This document shows, one piece after another, positions 40,101-44,975 of a DNA stretch of 48,358 bases. The notes below the pieces were generated by a model. The model ran no database searches. It was not told the origin of the DNA and worked only from the letters and a program-made list of their open reading frames with translations. This DNA comes from a virus. Position numbers and translations under genes: made by a program. The stretch lies in IMG/VR virus record IMGVR_UViG_3300006916_000075, positions 1 to 48,358 of that record; one strand, written 5' to 3'. Numbering within the stretch: position 1 is the stretch's first letter; every line of letters begins with the position of its first letter.

Positions 40101-40906
40101 ACGCAAATGTGTTTAGTAAAGTTGTTGAAGGATATGATCCGTCACTGGATTATCAGGAATTCTTCGGATATGATTCAGAAGCATTTGATACCACAGCAAG
40201 TGATATAAGTATAGAAGTAATTAACTATTCAGGTACATTTGATAGTTCATTAGTAAACTTCAGAAGAAACGATATCACTTATGAAGGTTTCGATGGTGTA
40301 TCATTTAGCAGAATGTTATATGGAGAAGATAGACCAGAAGAATTAATACAAATAGATCCACAAGAAAACTTTGTACTTACTGTTACAACAAGCCCTTATG
40401 CTAATGCTGATTCAAGTAGTAATATTGTGGTAGCAAATGCACTGCCTGTTACTTATAGAGTACATAGAGCAATGGATGGCGAAAGTCACTTCCTTAGAGT
40501 ACGATCAAGTACTACATTAAGTGCTAATCTGTTATTAAGCGACAGAAGTATTACAGTAGCAAATGCTAGTGTGCTACCAAGACCAACATTAGGAACACCT
40601 GGTGTTATGTGGATCGAGTCAGAAAGAATTACATATAAAGAAAGAGATACTGTTAATAATATTATAAGTGGTATTACAAGAGGAACAAAAGGTACTACTG
40701 CTGAAAACTGGTATGTAACTGATGAAGCAGGAGCAAATGTTATATTAAATGTATATGATGGTTCCAGAGACCAAGAATTTACAGACTTGGTAGGTGCTCC
40801 AGAGTCTAATACATTCTTAGACACAGGTGCAGTAAGTTTAGCAGATTACGATAGTGCTAATGCAAGTAGTGTAACAAGCATAATGAAGTTTTTACATGAC
40901 AAATAA
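22169..40906 (+). CDS. Giant virion/baseplate structural protein (gp7 position)
   Basis: One uninterrupted frame of 6245 residues, about 39% of the window. It starts at an ATG overlapping the gp6 stop. The N-terminus (LPNVLQTTAVKNFFDSTVEQ) and the middle segment THPWEMLGF are familiar from large unnamed structural proteins beside gp6 in marine T4-like phages. Visible parts: beta-rich repeats with GxGY turns (from about residues 250, 290, 470, 2600, 4630); a YHYH domain (about 1690-1890); a Cys/Gly-rich segment near 3740-3950; a Ser/Gly/Asn linker (about 4150-4230); an acidic segment (about 5160-5190); and a conserved helical part near 5700-5800. No catalytic motif was recognised. Inference: a wedge protein replacing T4 gp7 (1032 residues), perhaps fused with adhesin modules. 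Confidence 0.8.
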   Translation: MADKLYNKLPNVLQTTAVKNFFDSTVEQLFSPANVEVINGFIGKQDSDQFNVLGSFLRETSANRHHYSLTPAVNTLNLETGESENFVFYDEVVDKLKVYGVDTKDHNRIFSTNYTSFLPPIDIDKFINYQEYFWSNNDLRAITVTGSLSNPIDIDTDIIGKKSFTSANNVTFKNGMVVNFSGEFVIPSNRSGIDYYIEGVGDSIRLIPRNQNVATGYSTAVLNTWDNTVFTELDTNVKHTAGNITGVIIDNPGIGYLEPVISFTGANTTLATATANSNVSGSITDVTVTANGTGYSAPIGLTITGTEVFTTLNVANTMVSFYNADKSTREYSYNKLALDDSSNIFIGQNVLISGTENATVESLTNTSIVSIENISNSFDTSRTPGIYTTSGTTSGSGINQNFRVTVFDETEIQTIVNIDDQKAVWQGNATISTARTNITKTGLSATGGTGTGATFDIEYDGSQNVTVTINNAGSGYRRAELLTIAGNDIDGVSGPDLTFNVLEIEKPQGIFELGNITLSNVSVSDTSFLVDMLDVPTAGNIATSGSGNDAIFNVNISSGTVSIDINDGGIDFSEGDTFTIYGNLFGSANLDTITFTIDNVLEPGDSFIEFLNGGTGHAVGDTITITDAELGSGGGSDLTFDVAREGDILKISHDVLLNQGSNLSVIFNGTGFVGTVRTDMYSFTSNASGTFTTGISDMALSGVDPNTGDFYLGGAPDSSTDYGWDIDNDGDGNGDAVWGGRTSQGNPDYNVLKRGSSNRNVWSRVNFWHHKQNYIDAGMDIPGKEYRAKRPIIEFDHDIELYNHGKNFIGEVLVVEPVRKKSEIEGQAVSILIDGSPLPVGGTIIFPNESESISKYIYKVGHSNATISLSRVANLNENPTGAEDGDANFVALEFTEGAVVNIKAGEQNIGSEWHWKNNILQKAQSKLNLHQAPLFNIYNDEGSFLGDTSIYPNTDFVGNKIFNYKIGTGTKDSILNFPLSYKQFYKSSEIQFENFLENYTVKYSKDNASTSIPGYFYYKKDKLVPEFHNTWKEGNNKSKQSVKTFYYINRFDLDNKSLVYFIGCEPEENSNFSSGYNIVVKVNDKIVTNYVYTEKGLIKFDSFDFNDKDVIEIIAHTKNGLISERSISKYDVPITWDRNIQKLDITNISKPEYLEHFSNLIKNTSGITGDALGNNNFKDLKANPSDAKDIVKADEDLILGTFLLDEAPHNLVDAINFCHKEYVGYKNRLVFEIEKYLNSTDADNYTNEFILDNVLRNVISFSVGKDVFQRTYTIPFGDNYITEEKIINTLNDTSYTPAKYIDLSKIENSILVYKVRGTQTDLLEIDKDYTLTSTTTSNTFTPTSHLDLALADKLVFKIYDKERDSAECPPTPSVLGLYPLTQPVIESDTSFQEAVSVIIGHDGSKIPTKGTREDQILLEFEIRIYNSAKKEFRDANSLPELSVFNVRSGKFRNTNFSNDEWYDLMRTNFNTWNLKNKTDFVTNEFYDSNNEWTWNYRGASSVPGHWRGWYEYYYDTVRPNTHPWEMLGFTEKPTWWDSQYITTTYTDYSSNNTPMWQDLELGLIRQGSRENLSGNEYKDLENNPCARPGLKDVLPVDSSGNLKSPYDIDSTGSTTITKTYNETVSNTSLDYKTTSYLLTDGLSVYFDNANVYVSSKNIPNYNTDKIGTLAGEQPIKPITSAYSIPQVNLNSITLSNTSMQDGAIGVLVNGQPIYNPSNATTFEDEGNWTYNAGFLEKNGRDEGIIAHTDNNGLVHTHVPTEEMSNTEVWGNSTTHSGIVGWAFDGLPIYGPYGYNSYHANGIVDDNSITNVKSSFELKPGSRSSHPGGAHTGLFLEDYQYSASLALQNGTAGKFNTRYGVTPESSSTPIRFYVVTIDDDGAPMFPYAIGGGTKTDNTYNSEFFATPQDLSNNRKGIAPTPSSVTTAIRSTYTETQTQDNTQNAEWRIGDGAPVENAWKYSSSYPFAVIRSLLLAKPGKFARAFADPIALVKTTVGPKSFRVSKTTRKTWNYKNDDDFRIHGTYDSENQFVSNIGYSQFIKSWLKFQDYDITNNFKEKLKTLNTKISHRMAGFVDSDTATIKTDQYSTTGNASSIIIPVENRKVTIHDSGNKSRNNYTGVIIEKTINGYKIKGFDTSLSYFNILESDKQKESQSITRGGKPVSYINWASNKEYPLGTIVNYLGSYYMSRMNVPSNSTFISDQWDRLPSLPQQGGAKGIIYKESTGIIKRIDYNKEFTSVQEVFDLLISLGRYQESIGFNFGEYDDSIGNVKNWNYAAEQFLFWVTGGWEVGNTLELSPGAGSIEFLKQNEAVSEIKRVYRDQFSILDQNGAVIDPKECEIIRDANRLQIKPPVGSQIYSITLYTKQLEHVLSIDNVSDFNDTYYNDLLNQRIKRLNFKGKRTLGWDGRFSSEGFIIDEGELQPNLDNITSTMANYHTIGFVPVDKQLYNASRNLIGFENKSYLTELGITDDDQVEFYKGAIQSKGTLNSISKILNSNSIVQGNVNIYDEWALKTGSFGDLDNNQSIELKLSKQDIVQDPQLFQLEFPEDITGLVKEIVITERNASYYETPLIELGAPTNSPKKQATAVATLSSDGTINSISITEPGTGYVEANTTLTVLTSNLNVTSNTYTFNYVSAVSESLFPQSNISGIANITIADHFASNTSAQTIDLSSVTEVANVVTAINTDSVTNANIVATAIETFDSNANSSSFVLQITGSDFTLGGSGLANLNLTAQRYQPRQRFGFTIANNTTVDNIIVSVDDTLVPRIDGNVTYWEYDAGDRFQTTTSTLTTSGPYDVNIASLTGMINSSSIIANENTALVEGIYSYVDVYVNGTKLENTVDQSQYSVPNNTTVRILDVTNLPEGNIAPNSNIYIVEKATIDFTDDYQGDIPTSNLSIKVQSNEGFSVQIASKRIFDITPDIKNDEIITLDIDDKNRFLKKPNGIRTNEIWPLVSNVDYTGVKDIEFTQIPNAGYVDRKHVNYQSFGVIDMPDLFGADRVYKPSKNELIHIAKSENNDWNVYKLREPEDLGVTFIEQDGTPGAYLYTTADLFDYVDSNQLQQNDLSRFLDYTLVIKRARTSQDVVLWTNQEVVDKKSALIRDFGAITMLQANIDTIGVGASSTFYHDFSNISPAQRSKIVGDVVQADANGTVIMTANGGSTIQNGDQIFLIDPAHTLVTHSATSLLHSDTANATSGSANAIYDSKITITASNPANVTNIVGNITMIDLTFSGSNVGDFTPSEVTSLRYTASNVDYVAGTFDIHTDDSTFQSYFGNVANTTITSVTNSLTSVQFTVHEHSNVHLQTVTASNVNLNNGTFTFNQSNVTANASNMVGRLLTKCELTVPDHGLYIGEIVKVLSNNIRGYYQVESATQNSFVINAPYHANLDVTGQVLTRGLHIKTSEPHNLPVGYNGKRVMVHQAQNPYYNQTYNVGYVKSNTEIIIEDVFAWNATEDDVSPSFNAVVDGSVVNSNSIKLSSPPIEIGRKFIVTGSGITERVRVTDISKMNVTGVIKLDKKVSVADGVTLTFEKECVLTTLDHDVIKLNNTSFRIDDTTTPQGIVESFNNTQAIKAGLINKKGNTFGLGIPMLKKPYLPDGTPYRAYAGKSPYVRNEELDENLSAGMDKMGHIKFKNPANAGYKPFNKNPVQSYIDPNSPLSGAYGSGVKTPYNNYLATPQYFGTGGSITGGPDVNVGNTYADQGPISNGVVDVPVWTPKINQNSSLNDIGPGAPVFTGQALQGAPEKRCGPDACASTNRAGRGIPHSIIRGNGPLTWNSQNCAIESTGTITVSGTVSGTGHGKRKWGGDYSGYYSPTGQTGGGAIDFKKRAAAGAVTWSDNGSTQSFRVPFKVTQSGKIYVHGYQSGKSGRDTTTISVSVVSGNATIVGASTIKCKYMGPGYTSPNGAGAVIQVDMQADSEILITGTCKGGSNHWHCCEMHVSGSKSALNRTSERIVKNTQTNTGGQTGAQSGNGEYVIFDYSDKQGANKTEEFHFESPGSGTATILFNNYSGSDGIQVLAGPQKGNEINLLAESTWGNIRRLTNNERQELRNKYVVSSTGASNSNYANRNFDDHRSNNSSPKSNLSNQLIGVTDAGAMDFNIPAGGDYRYIKVIIPKASYIFDHILKLPNATPPPNNPATDPNPTVPCGQQTQMPTGNNSSSGGSASSGPGANTSGTGSSSSNNNTGSSTSGTNPGGSGSTNNTNRNASTGGGSGTNSSSGGTNNTKSIGSGNAGSYQYTTNYGNAVKAAVAKYHQIVTNKGSLPTPKWPYINIAQTSGFYRAPMTGLSFIPSIYRKSVKMVANTGYGSPISLGSGRYVNNQVQKISGGFVVPLAQRLTKNIPLKARPLRNLDAAELPYYNVLDANKSAFEQGGMFYNWNPKKIRGDIKLDDGTFLDITGATLTGADVGLGLGNLLYYSDPYNGASIGGDDPVDTMPVSPPEELAEGPVVLEDDDVNWNPNFQITFQPKFRGASAGPKIVIPLYKPVPGHTIDTSNLSGLNPEDTININGRTIGPFKGTSPEAILKAINCVDATGFEAKPLSGDLIRISSCSNVPLTVKEGCSGGLYKEVLDFHINRAFVAQEVSNTSTVSATTNILDSSGSLVDTAVSYAHLDVTGGVNGYSNVSASQGFVTSSNVVQTGGSGYSIGDRLRVVGGTPIKDPFTGVKEICIKNPGAGYSLPENIVVTIGDGSTPGRNALVKNVVFDANNGIKKVNLYSGGEEFDVNRPPRVTITDTGSIPQPSDYSNALVRGDFVKYMIFEISAIDSVGSVANSIPVGNTIIDINQEGVTVTDNANKIDGINARLKVIVTENDAGVKSATVEVRKGGRHWQVGQTFSVRPDVLGGTFSDSPLTFQVGNVNPLLLRYAQLNKNAAGVDTLGDALREGILTFKSGFLQPQQAELEAVLDNKPGGRVPRVAKFEVTSIDYYGTITSVKILDRGIYKVFPSDLTNGLPLEYDHVLLGDEAGWNNAGTEYVGGSGLGQFDPVTLDNLGSPGGYDPINNKLLGGAGAKIFLTASEIPDCSQPGSAKRALGLPDVIADIDAVADLGSAIQGAIGDAGYGPDDFNIDITPINDLISQIDISSPIFDGLEIGETTPGVLDSLGLPPGDYNIASLCVHAIVETKLKDENPVVANKMNQLVDNLGLGLDTSGPIDVIKLLCVDTIGDDDDDNGQDGISIFGDGKVEFLRDLYQYELRSITGDPVTLLSSGVSQEADILYLESQRYSGNTQISSANTNYPEISGNINSYANIWIDNYNDTGKWAYLENGDVIREQQDLTDTRFINKIITYNNETGIKQNDIHLYDPFKGILPGFIENEIHFIGENDPVVYDSARSNFCDPKMVGKVWWDTSTVRYNWYEQGTSRERWLNWGSTFPGSNISVYEWVRSNQPPTSWALTGTPRSQYIVKSELNPVSNKLQDYYYFWVRNTKALIPFAVQQHGRELSTFDIAKYLANPIGYGLNLISFIDNKSFVMSNIANILSDDNDNLQINFSRNQNPNGKKHDSWLLARKGDNNSNIPEDLSQKLIDSLCGYDKTGKEVPDKNLSEVQKFGSAFRPRQTFFKDVKGARKVAYDFINTLFKSLKMNTEFEDWDSDLVTSRTYFKTENWYGVKSVDNVTKLINYYDDSYKPVYRVNSFTELNSLKNIRDGVVVQIKGSDSDRSQLYQYDGNLRKYNLISIENEIIQLNETFYSDNTNTMLDRELRSILNTIKDNKFNNASYWNIFFFTLLEYAYAEQSGLSWAFKTSYVFVEKEETDLIKFAGFKPDNFDKVLEYMNEFKPYSSKIREYKDGKQPPFEYIKDQMISDFDKPPYADFAQGTIRILDENVESDSQFMANTAEYVKYHSISNKSLSPIRQTKTSLVFDRTNWQSTQFQWNPSSESANSSIATNIAWIKSASNSDVSGNANVRSIDRIIKFDTDVNTKFTNEMEIYLTGQGYVAGSSANTTLISNATILLNAIEAGSLDGTLNSARNKVGGNFIGDILDANVFSKVVEGYDPSLDYQEFFGYDSEAFDTTASDISIEVINYSGTFDSSLVNFRRNDITYEGFDGVSFSRMLYGEDRPEELIQIDPQENFVLTVTTSPYANADSSSNIVVANALPVTYRVHRAMDGESHFLRVRSSTTLSANLLLSDRSITVANASVLPRPTLGTPGVMWIESERITYKERDTVNNIISGITRGTKGTTAENWYVTDEAGANVILNVYDGSRDQEFTDLVGAPESNTFLDTGAVSLADYDSANASSVTSIMKFLHDK
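27235..27840 (+). other. YHYH domain within the giant protein
   Basis: Residues about 1690-1890 of the giant protein contain GWAFDGLPIYGPYGY, then GAHTGLFLEDYQYS, then a Pro-rich step and FYVVTIDDDGAPMFPYAIGG. This order of motifs, including the Gly-Pro-Tyr and Tyr/His signatures, matches the YHYH domain family of unknown function found in many marine bacterial secreted proteins. The domain is complete as far as can be judged. Confidence 0.7.
34620..34858 (+). repeat. Ser/Gly/Asn low-complexity linker in the giant protein
   Basis: About 80 residues (roughly 4150-4230) made almost only of Ser, Gly, Asn and Thr, encoded by irregular AGC/AGT/TCA/GGA codons with no exact nucleotide repeat. It probably separates two folded parts of the giant protein. 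Confidence 0.75.
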
Positions 40907-40929
40907 TAAAACTAGTTATTTGCAAAAGT

Positions 40930-40937
40930 GATAAATA
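40930..40937 (+). promoter_or_regulatory. Late promoter before the 40943 gene
   Basis: GATAAATA, five bases (GTTAG), then ATG at 40943. Same spacing as at gp25 and (with CATAAATA) at 44616, predicting a leaderless mRNA. Confidence 0.7.
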
Positions 40938-40942
40938 GTTAG

Positions 40943-41587
40943 ATGAGCAATGATATGAACCAAAAAACAGAAAAAGAAAACGACATGACTGAAAGCCAAA
41001 CAATTGATAATCTTGGTTTAAACGTCAGTGGTCATATTGTGATAAAAGATTTAGAAACAGGTGAAGAGCTTGTAAATAAAAGAAATGCTATACACTATGG
41101 AAACATGGCGTATATTGTAGCACAGGCCTTAAATGCCTTTAATACAGAAAATGCCTTTATAGACAGAATTGCATTTGGTAATGGTGCTACTAGTGTTGAT
41201 ACAGCAGGAAAAATTCTATATAAAACACCCAGAGTTTCAGAAAGTTATGAAAACTCAGCAGGTTTATATAGTAGAACTTTTGATAAAAGATTAAATCCAG
41301 GCACAACAGATACGTCTATAACAACAGTTGTAGGTTCCTCACACACAGATATTAAGGTTACTTGTACTTTAGGGTATAATGAACCAAACGACGCAGACTT
41401 ATTTGATACAGCAACAAACAACGAAGGTGACTATGTATTTGATGAATTAGGTTTATTTACATACCCAACAGATGGTAGTAGTATAGATACTAGCACAATG
41501 CTTACTCATGTAGTATTTCACCCTGTACAAAAAAGTCAAAACAGAAAAATTGAAATAGTTTATACTGTAAGAGTTCAGTTAAGTTAG
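40943..41587 (+). CDS. Baseplate/tail structural protein, unassigned
   Basis: 214 residues. After a polar N-terminal tail of about 28 residues comes LNVSGHIVIKDLETGEELVN, then RNAIHYGNMAYIVAQAL and FIDRIAFGNGATSVDTAGKI. I recognise this pattern from unnamed structural proteins between the baseplate and fibre genes of marine T4-like phages. The rest is beta-rich, ending in a strand (IEIVYTVRVQLS). It may connect fibres to the baseplate, as gp8/gp9/gp10 do in T4, but sequence similarity to those is not evident. The start at 40943 is supported by promoter spacing; ATG at 40985 is an alternative. Confidence 0.55.
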   Translation: MSNDMNQKTEKENDMTESQTIDNLGLNVSGHIVIKDLETGEELVNKRNAIHYGNMAYIVAQALNAFNTENAFIDRIAFGNGATSVDTAGKILYKTPRVSESYENSAGLYSRTFDKRLNPGTTDTSITTVVGSSHTDIKVTCTLGYNEPNDADLFDTATNNEGDYVFDELGLFTYPTDGSSIDTSTMLTHVVFHPVQKSQNRKIEIVYTVRVQLS

Positions 41588-41597
41588 AGGATAAAAG

Positions 41598-43448
41598 ATG
41601 GCATATACAATAACAAATTCAGATAATAGTAGGACAATAACAGTCCAAGATACTACTGTCGATACCACCTATGCCTTAAAGTTAATCGGAAGAAACGTAT
41701 CAGGATATGGCCAGTATTTTGTAGAAAATACAGTAAGACATCTTGAAAACTTCGCTAGTACCACATCACCATCGGGTGAGAAATTAACTGGGCAACTTTG
41801 GTATGATAAAAGTGAAAGTATCTTAAAATACTGGAATGGATCTACATGGAAAAGAGCTACAAATATAATTGTAAACTCTAGTGCTCCAAGTACTTCCAAT
41901 ACAGGTGATGCATGGTTTGATACCGGTAACCAAAAGTTATACATTTATAATGGTACAACATATAAACCAGCCGCATACTCAGGTGAAGTTACAAATGAAT
42001 ACTCGAATGATTCAAGTGTAGGGTCTCCTAGTAATTACGGTACAAAATTAAGAAATATTTATTTAACAGACTCAGGTGGTAATCCTAAGCCTGTTTTAGG
42101 TTTAGTTTACGTTAGTGATGGTACAGTTAATGGTGGTGCAACAACTACAACTGACGGTAAAGAAACATTGATGGCTGTGTTCAGTGACCATCCAGAATTT
42201 GTTGCTGGAAGTACAGACAGTAAATCAGACGGTCAAAATATAAATTACTTCACAGAATTAAGTTCAACTGGAGGCATAGGAACAACTATTAAACCAGGTA
42301 TGAATCTTAGAGACGAGTATGCCGCAACAGCAGTTGCATTGGCAGAAAGAGCATACAAGGCCGATACAGCATATAAAATTAATTTAGGTAATATAGGTTC
42401 ACCAGGATCAAACATTGATGCTGGTTCTATTATAACAACACTAGGAAGTTATATACCAACAACTGATGATGCATTTACATTGGGTAGTGCAAGTTTAAAA
42501 TTTGCAGAAACATATACTGGAACTATAACAATAGGTGATGGTTCAACAGGATTAATAAGTGCGAATGGTAGTGTGGATTTAGGTGAGTCAGGAACAAGAT
42601 TTGCAAACGGTTACTTTACAAATATAGATGTAAGTGGTAACGTAACATTTGGTGCTGGTACACAAAACTTAGGAACAAGTGGAGCACCAGTTGAAAACTT
42701 CTTTAGTGCAAACGCAAGTATTACATCCAGTTTAACATTAGGTACAAGTGGTACAGCATACTCATTACCAATCACAGACGGTAGTACCGACCAGGCACTT
42801 ATCACAGACGGATCAGGTTCTGTAAGGTTTGCCAATGTTGCATTAAGTACAACCACACTCACAGCAGGTAATGGTTTGACAGGTGGTGGTACCCTTGCTA
42901 GTGATAGAACATTTAACGTTGGAGCAGGTAGTTATATAATTGTAAATGCTGACAGTATAGAAGCAGACGCAACAACGGCCTCAACAGCAAACAAACTGGT
43001 TGCCAGAGATGGTGCTGGTAACGTGGCGGCAAATTATTTTGTTGGTACAGCAACAGCGGCTCAATATGCTGACTTGGCTGAGAAATATTTAGCAGACGCC
43101 AGTTACGAACCAGGCACAGTTGTTGTTATTGGTGGTAGTGCTGAAGTAACAGTTTCAAATAAAGAAAATGATCCAAGCATAGCAGGTATTGTTAGTACAG
43201 CACCAGCACATTTAATGAATGAAGGCTTGGAAGGTGATAACGTAGTAGCAGTGGCACTTAGAGGACGTGTTCCTTGTAAAGTGGTAGGTGTTGTGAGAAA
43301 AGGTGATGTTCTTATTCAGAGTTCAACTGAGGGACATGCCAAAGCGGCACCATTCAGAGGCTATCAGGCACCAGCGGCATGTATTGTGGGTAAATCATTA
43401 GAAGATAAATCAACACCAGACGCAGGTGTAATTGAAGTATTAGTTTAA
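41598..43448 (+). CDS. Tail fibre protein
   Basis: 616 residues. The N-terminal half has tail-fibre repeats of the form 'GQLWYDKSESILKYWNGSTW' and 'GDAWFDTGNQKLYIYNGTTY', which mark baseplate-bound fibre segments. The middle is a Gly/Ser/Thr-rich beta repeat (SLTLGTSGTAYSLP and similar). The last 120 residues, from DLAEKYLADASYEPGTVVVI to the end, match the C-terminal domain seen on many phage fibres, which may act as an intramolecular chaperone or trimerisation head; no Ser-Lys cleavage site can be confirmed by eye. GAGG lies upstream of ATG. Probable role: receptor binding. Confidence 0.8.
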   Translation: MAYTITNSDNSRTITVQDTTVDTTYALKLIGRNVSGYGQYFVENTVRHLENFASTTSPSGEKLTGQLWYDKSESILKYWNGSTWKRATNIIVNSSAPSTSNTGDAWFDTGNQKLYIYNGTTYKPAAYSGEVTNEYSNDSSVGSPSNYGTKLRNIYLTDSGGNPKPVLGLVYVSDGTVNGGATTTTDGKETLMAVFSDHPEFVAGSTDSKSDGQNINYFTELSSTGGIGTTIKPGMNLRDEYAATAVALAERAYKADTAYKINLGNIGSPGSNIDAGSIITTLGSYIPTTDDAFTLGSASLKFAETYTGTITIGDGSTGLISANGSVDLGESGTRFANGYFTNIDVSGNVTFGAGTQNLGTSGAPVENFFSANASITSSLTLGTSGTAYSLPITDGSTDQALITDGSGSVRFANVALSTTTLTAGNGLTGGGTLASDRTFNVGAGSYIIVNADSIEADATTASTANKLVARDGAGNVAANYFVGTATAAQYADLAEKYLADASYEPGTVVVIGGSAEVTVSNKENDPSIAGIVSTAPAHLMNEGLEGDNVVAVALRGRVPCKVVGVVRKGDVLIQSSTEGHAKAAPFRGYQAPAACIVGKSLEDKSTPDAGVIEVLV

Positions 43449-43464
43449 TATAATACTGCAAAAA

Positions 43465-43472
43465 GATAAATA
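43465..43472 (+). promoter_or_regulatory. Late promoter for the 43504 gene
   Basis: GATAAATA; predicted start near 43478, then a 26-base leader with an AGGAG ribosome site. Unlike at 17314, 40943 and 44616, the leader is normal, which shows that both layouts exist in this genome. Confidence 0.7.
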
Positions 43473-43503
43473 CAGGTATAGAATACTTATTTAGGAGAAC
43501 ATA

Positions 43504-44550
43504 ATGGCATCAGGTTCAACAGTAACAATTAGTGGTGGTACTAATATGACACAAGTTGTAGCAGGAGATATTATTGATGACTTGGATTTCAATAATGCTA
43601 GAACAAACGTAAACACTCTATTAGGCACAGCCGCAGATGTAACATTTGGAAATGGCACAATGCCTGCCACAACAGGTATTTACGGTTACGGCCAGGGCGG
43701 AGCAGGTGTAAATGCCGCTTCAGCAGGTGGTTTAGTATATGCCGATAATGCCACAGGCGGATTTAAAAGATTACAAGACGATGTACAGGCCCTTTGTGCA
43801 TTTTTAGGACAATCAGTTAGAACAAACGTTGGATCAGACGTAGGAACATCAACAGTTATTGATGACACAACTTGGTCTAACCTCATGCTTAATATTAAAG
43901 ATTGCTGGGACAACAGATGGTCTCCAGCAGGTAGAACAAGTTCAACAGGCGATAGTGCTTCAAGAACATCAGCATGGACAACAAGTTTAGTTGAAGAAAC
44001 AACATTTACATGGGCTAACGAAGGCTTGTTAAGAGCTTTCTTTAATGGTGGTGGAAGAATTGGCATGAGTGCTAGTAGATCTGGTGGTAGTTCAACTACA
44101 CAGAACACTGACTGGACAAACTTATTAAGTGCAATGGGTGATGTTTATATTGATTATCAAACAGCAGGTGGTAGTTCAGGAACAAATGCTGGTATAGGTG
44201 CTTATGAATTAGGTACAGGTTACCGATTAATTTGGACTAAATTAGGTTCAGGTGCTTATGCTTCAAACTATTTTAAAATGTATGGTAAAGTAAATTCAAC
44301 TTCTAACCCTACAGTTATTACACTTAAAGCAGAATTAAGTGATCCTTATACAGCGGCCGCGGCCGCGGCGGCAGATGGTGCCGTTGGTCCTGACGGTGTG
44401 CCAAGTACTGGTGATGATGCGGCAGGATATACAGATAGTATTGACGGAACATTAACAATTAATGGAAGACGTCATATACCAAATGCATCTGGTTCAGGAT
44501 TTAGTTTTACAAATCCAACTACAAGTTCAGGTGCTATAAGCGGATCATAA
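43504..44550 (+). CDS. Fibre-associated structural protein
   Basis: 348 residues. The segment TFTWANEGLLRAFFNGGGRI then GMSASRSGGSSTTQNTDWTN is a pattern I recognise from virion proteins near fibre genes of marine myophages. The N-terminal 90 residues are Gly/Thr-rich. Near residue 285 an Ala run of seven codons (44354-44374) alternates GCG and GCC, giving 21 G+C-only or nearly G+C-only bases in an A+T-rich gene. It has its own late promoter and ribosome site, and a strong terminator follows, so it is likely a separately controlled and abundant product. Function in adhesion is inferred only from position. Confidence 0.6.
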   Translation: MASGSTVTISGGTNMTQVVAGDIIDDLDFNNARTNVNTLLGTAADVTFGNGTMPATTGIYGYGQGGAGVNAASAGGLVYADNATGGFKRLQDDVQALCAFLGQSVRTNVGSDVGTSTVIDDTTWSNLMLNIKDCWDNRWSPAGRTSSTGDSASRTSAWTTSLVEETTFTWANEGLLRAFFNGGGRIGMSASRSGGSSTTQNTDWTNLLSAMGDVYIDYQTAGGSSGTNAGIGAYELGTGYRLIWTKLGSGAYASNYFKMYGKVNSTSNPTVITLKAELSDPYTAAAAAAADGAVGPDGVPSTGDDAAGYTDSIDGTLTINGRRHIPNASGSGFSFTNPTTSSGAISGS

Positions 44551-44566
44551 TAAAAATAACATTTTT

Positions 44567-44596
44567 AAAAGCCAGTTCACAGTAACTGGCTTTTTT
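44567..44596 (+). terminator. Rho-independent terminator
   Basis: AAAAGCCAGTT, a six-base loop, then AACTGGCTTTTTT: an 11-bp stem with a run of six T. It ends the tail-fibre block just before the late promoter at 44603. Confidence 0.9.
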
Positions 44597-44602
44597 ATGG
44601 CT

Positions 44603-44610
44603 CATAAATA
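44603..44610 (+). promoter_or_regulatory. Late promoter (CATAAATA) for the 44616 operon
   Basis: CATAAATA, five bases (TTGAT), then ATG 44616. Directly downstream of a terminator, which supports a new transcript. One base from the common GATAAATA. Confidence 0.65.
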
Positions 44611-44615
44611 TTGAT

Positions 44616-44975
44616 ATGAGTACACGTTTGACAAAAGCATTGGAATTTGCTAATTATCGTACCACGTTAAATAATCAGCAGGCTCAATTAAAAGCAAAAA
44701 CTCAAAGTCTTTTGAGTTACAGTATTAATGGCGGAACATTTACCATTGATATTCCATTAATAACATTCTGTAAACAACTGTTAGATGAAGGTCAAAAACA
44801 GGTTGTACTCTTGGATATATACAACAATCCCATTCAGATTGAAATAGAAAGTTTTTACGAAGAAATACAAAGTAGATATTTTGAAGTAACAAACGATTAT
44901 TATGCTGAATATGAAAAATTGCGAAAATCAAGGAAAGTACACAAAGTATTAGACCTAAATGAAGACGGAACTTAA
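44616..44975 (+). CDS. Conserved small phage protein, unknown function
   Basis: 119 residues, mostly helical, with a beta segment NGGTFTIDIPLITF and VVLLDIYNNPIQIEI in the middle and a charged C-terminal helix (YYAEYEKLRKSRKVHKVLDL). I recognise the general pattern from unnamed proteins beside fibre genes in marine T4-like phages. No enzyme motif is visible. It overlaps the start of the phosphomannomutase-like gene by 17 bases, so the two are probably co-translated. The predicted mRNA begins at its own ATG. Confidence 0.65.
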   Translation: MSTRLTKALEFANYRTTLNNQQAQLKAKTQSLLSYSINGGTFTIDIPLITFCKQLLDEGQKQVVLLDIYNNPIQIEIESFYEEIQSRYFEVTNDYYAEYEKLRKSRKVHKVLDLNEDGT

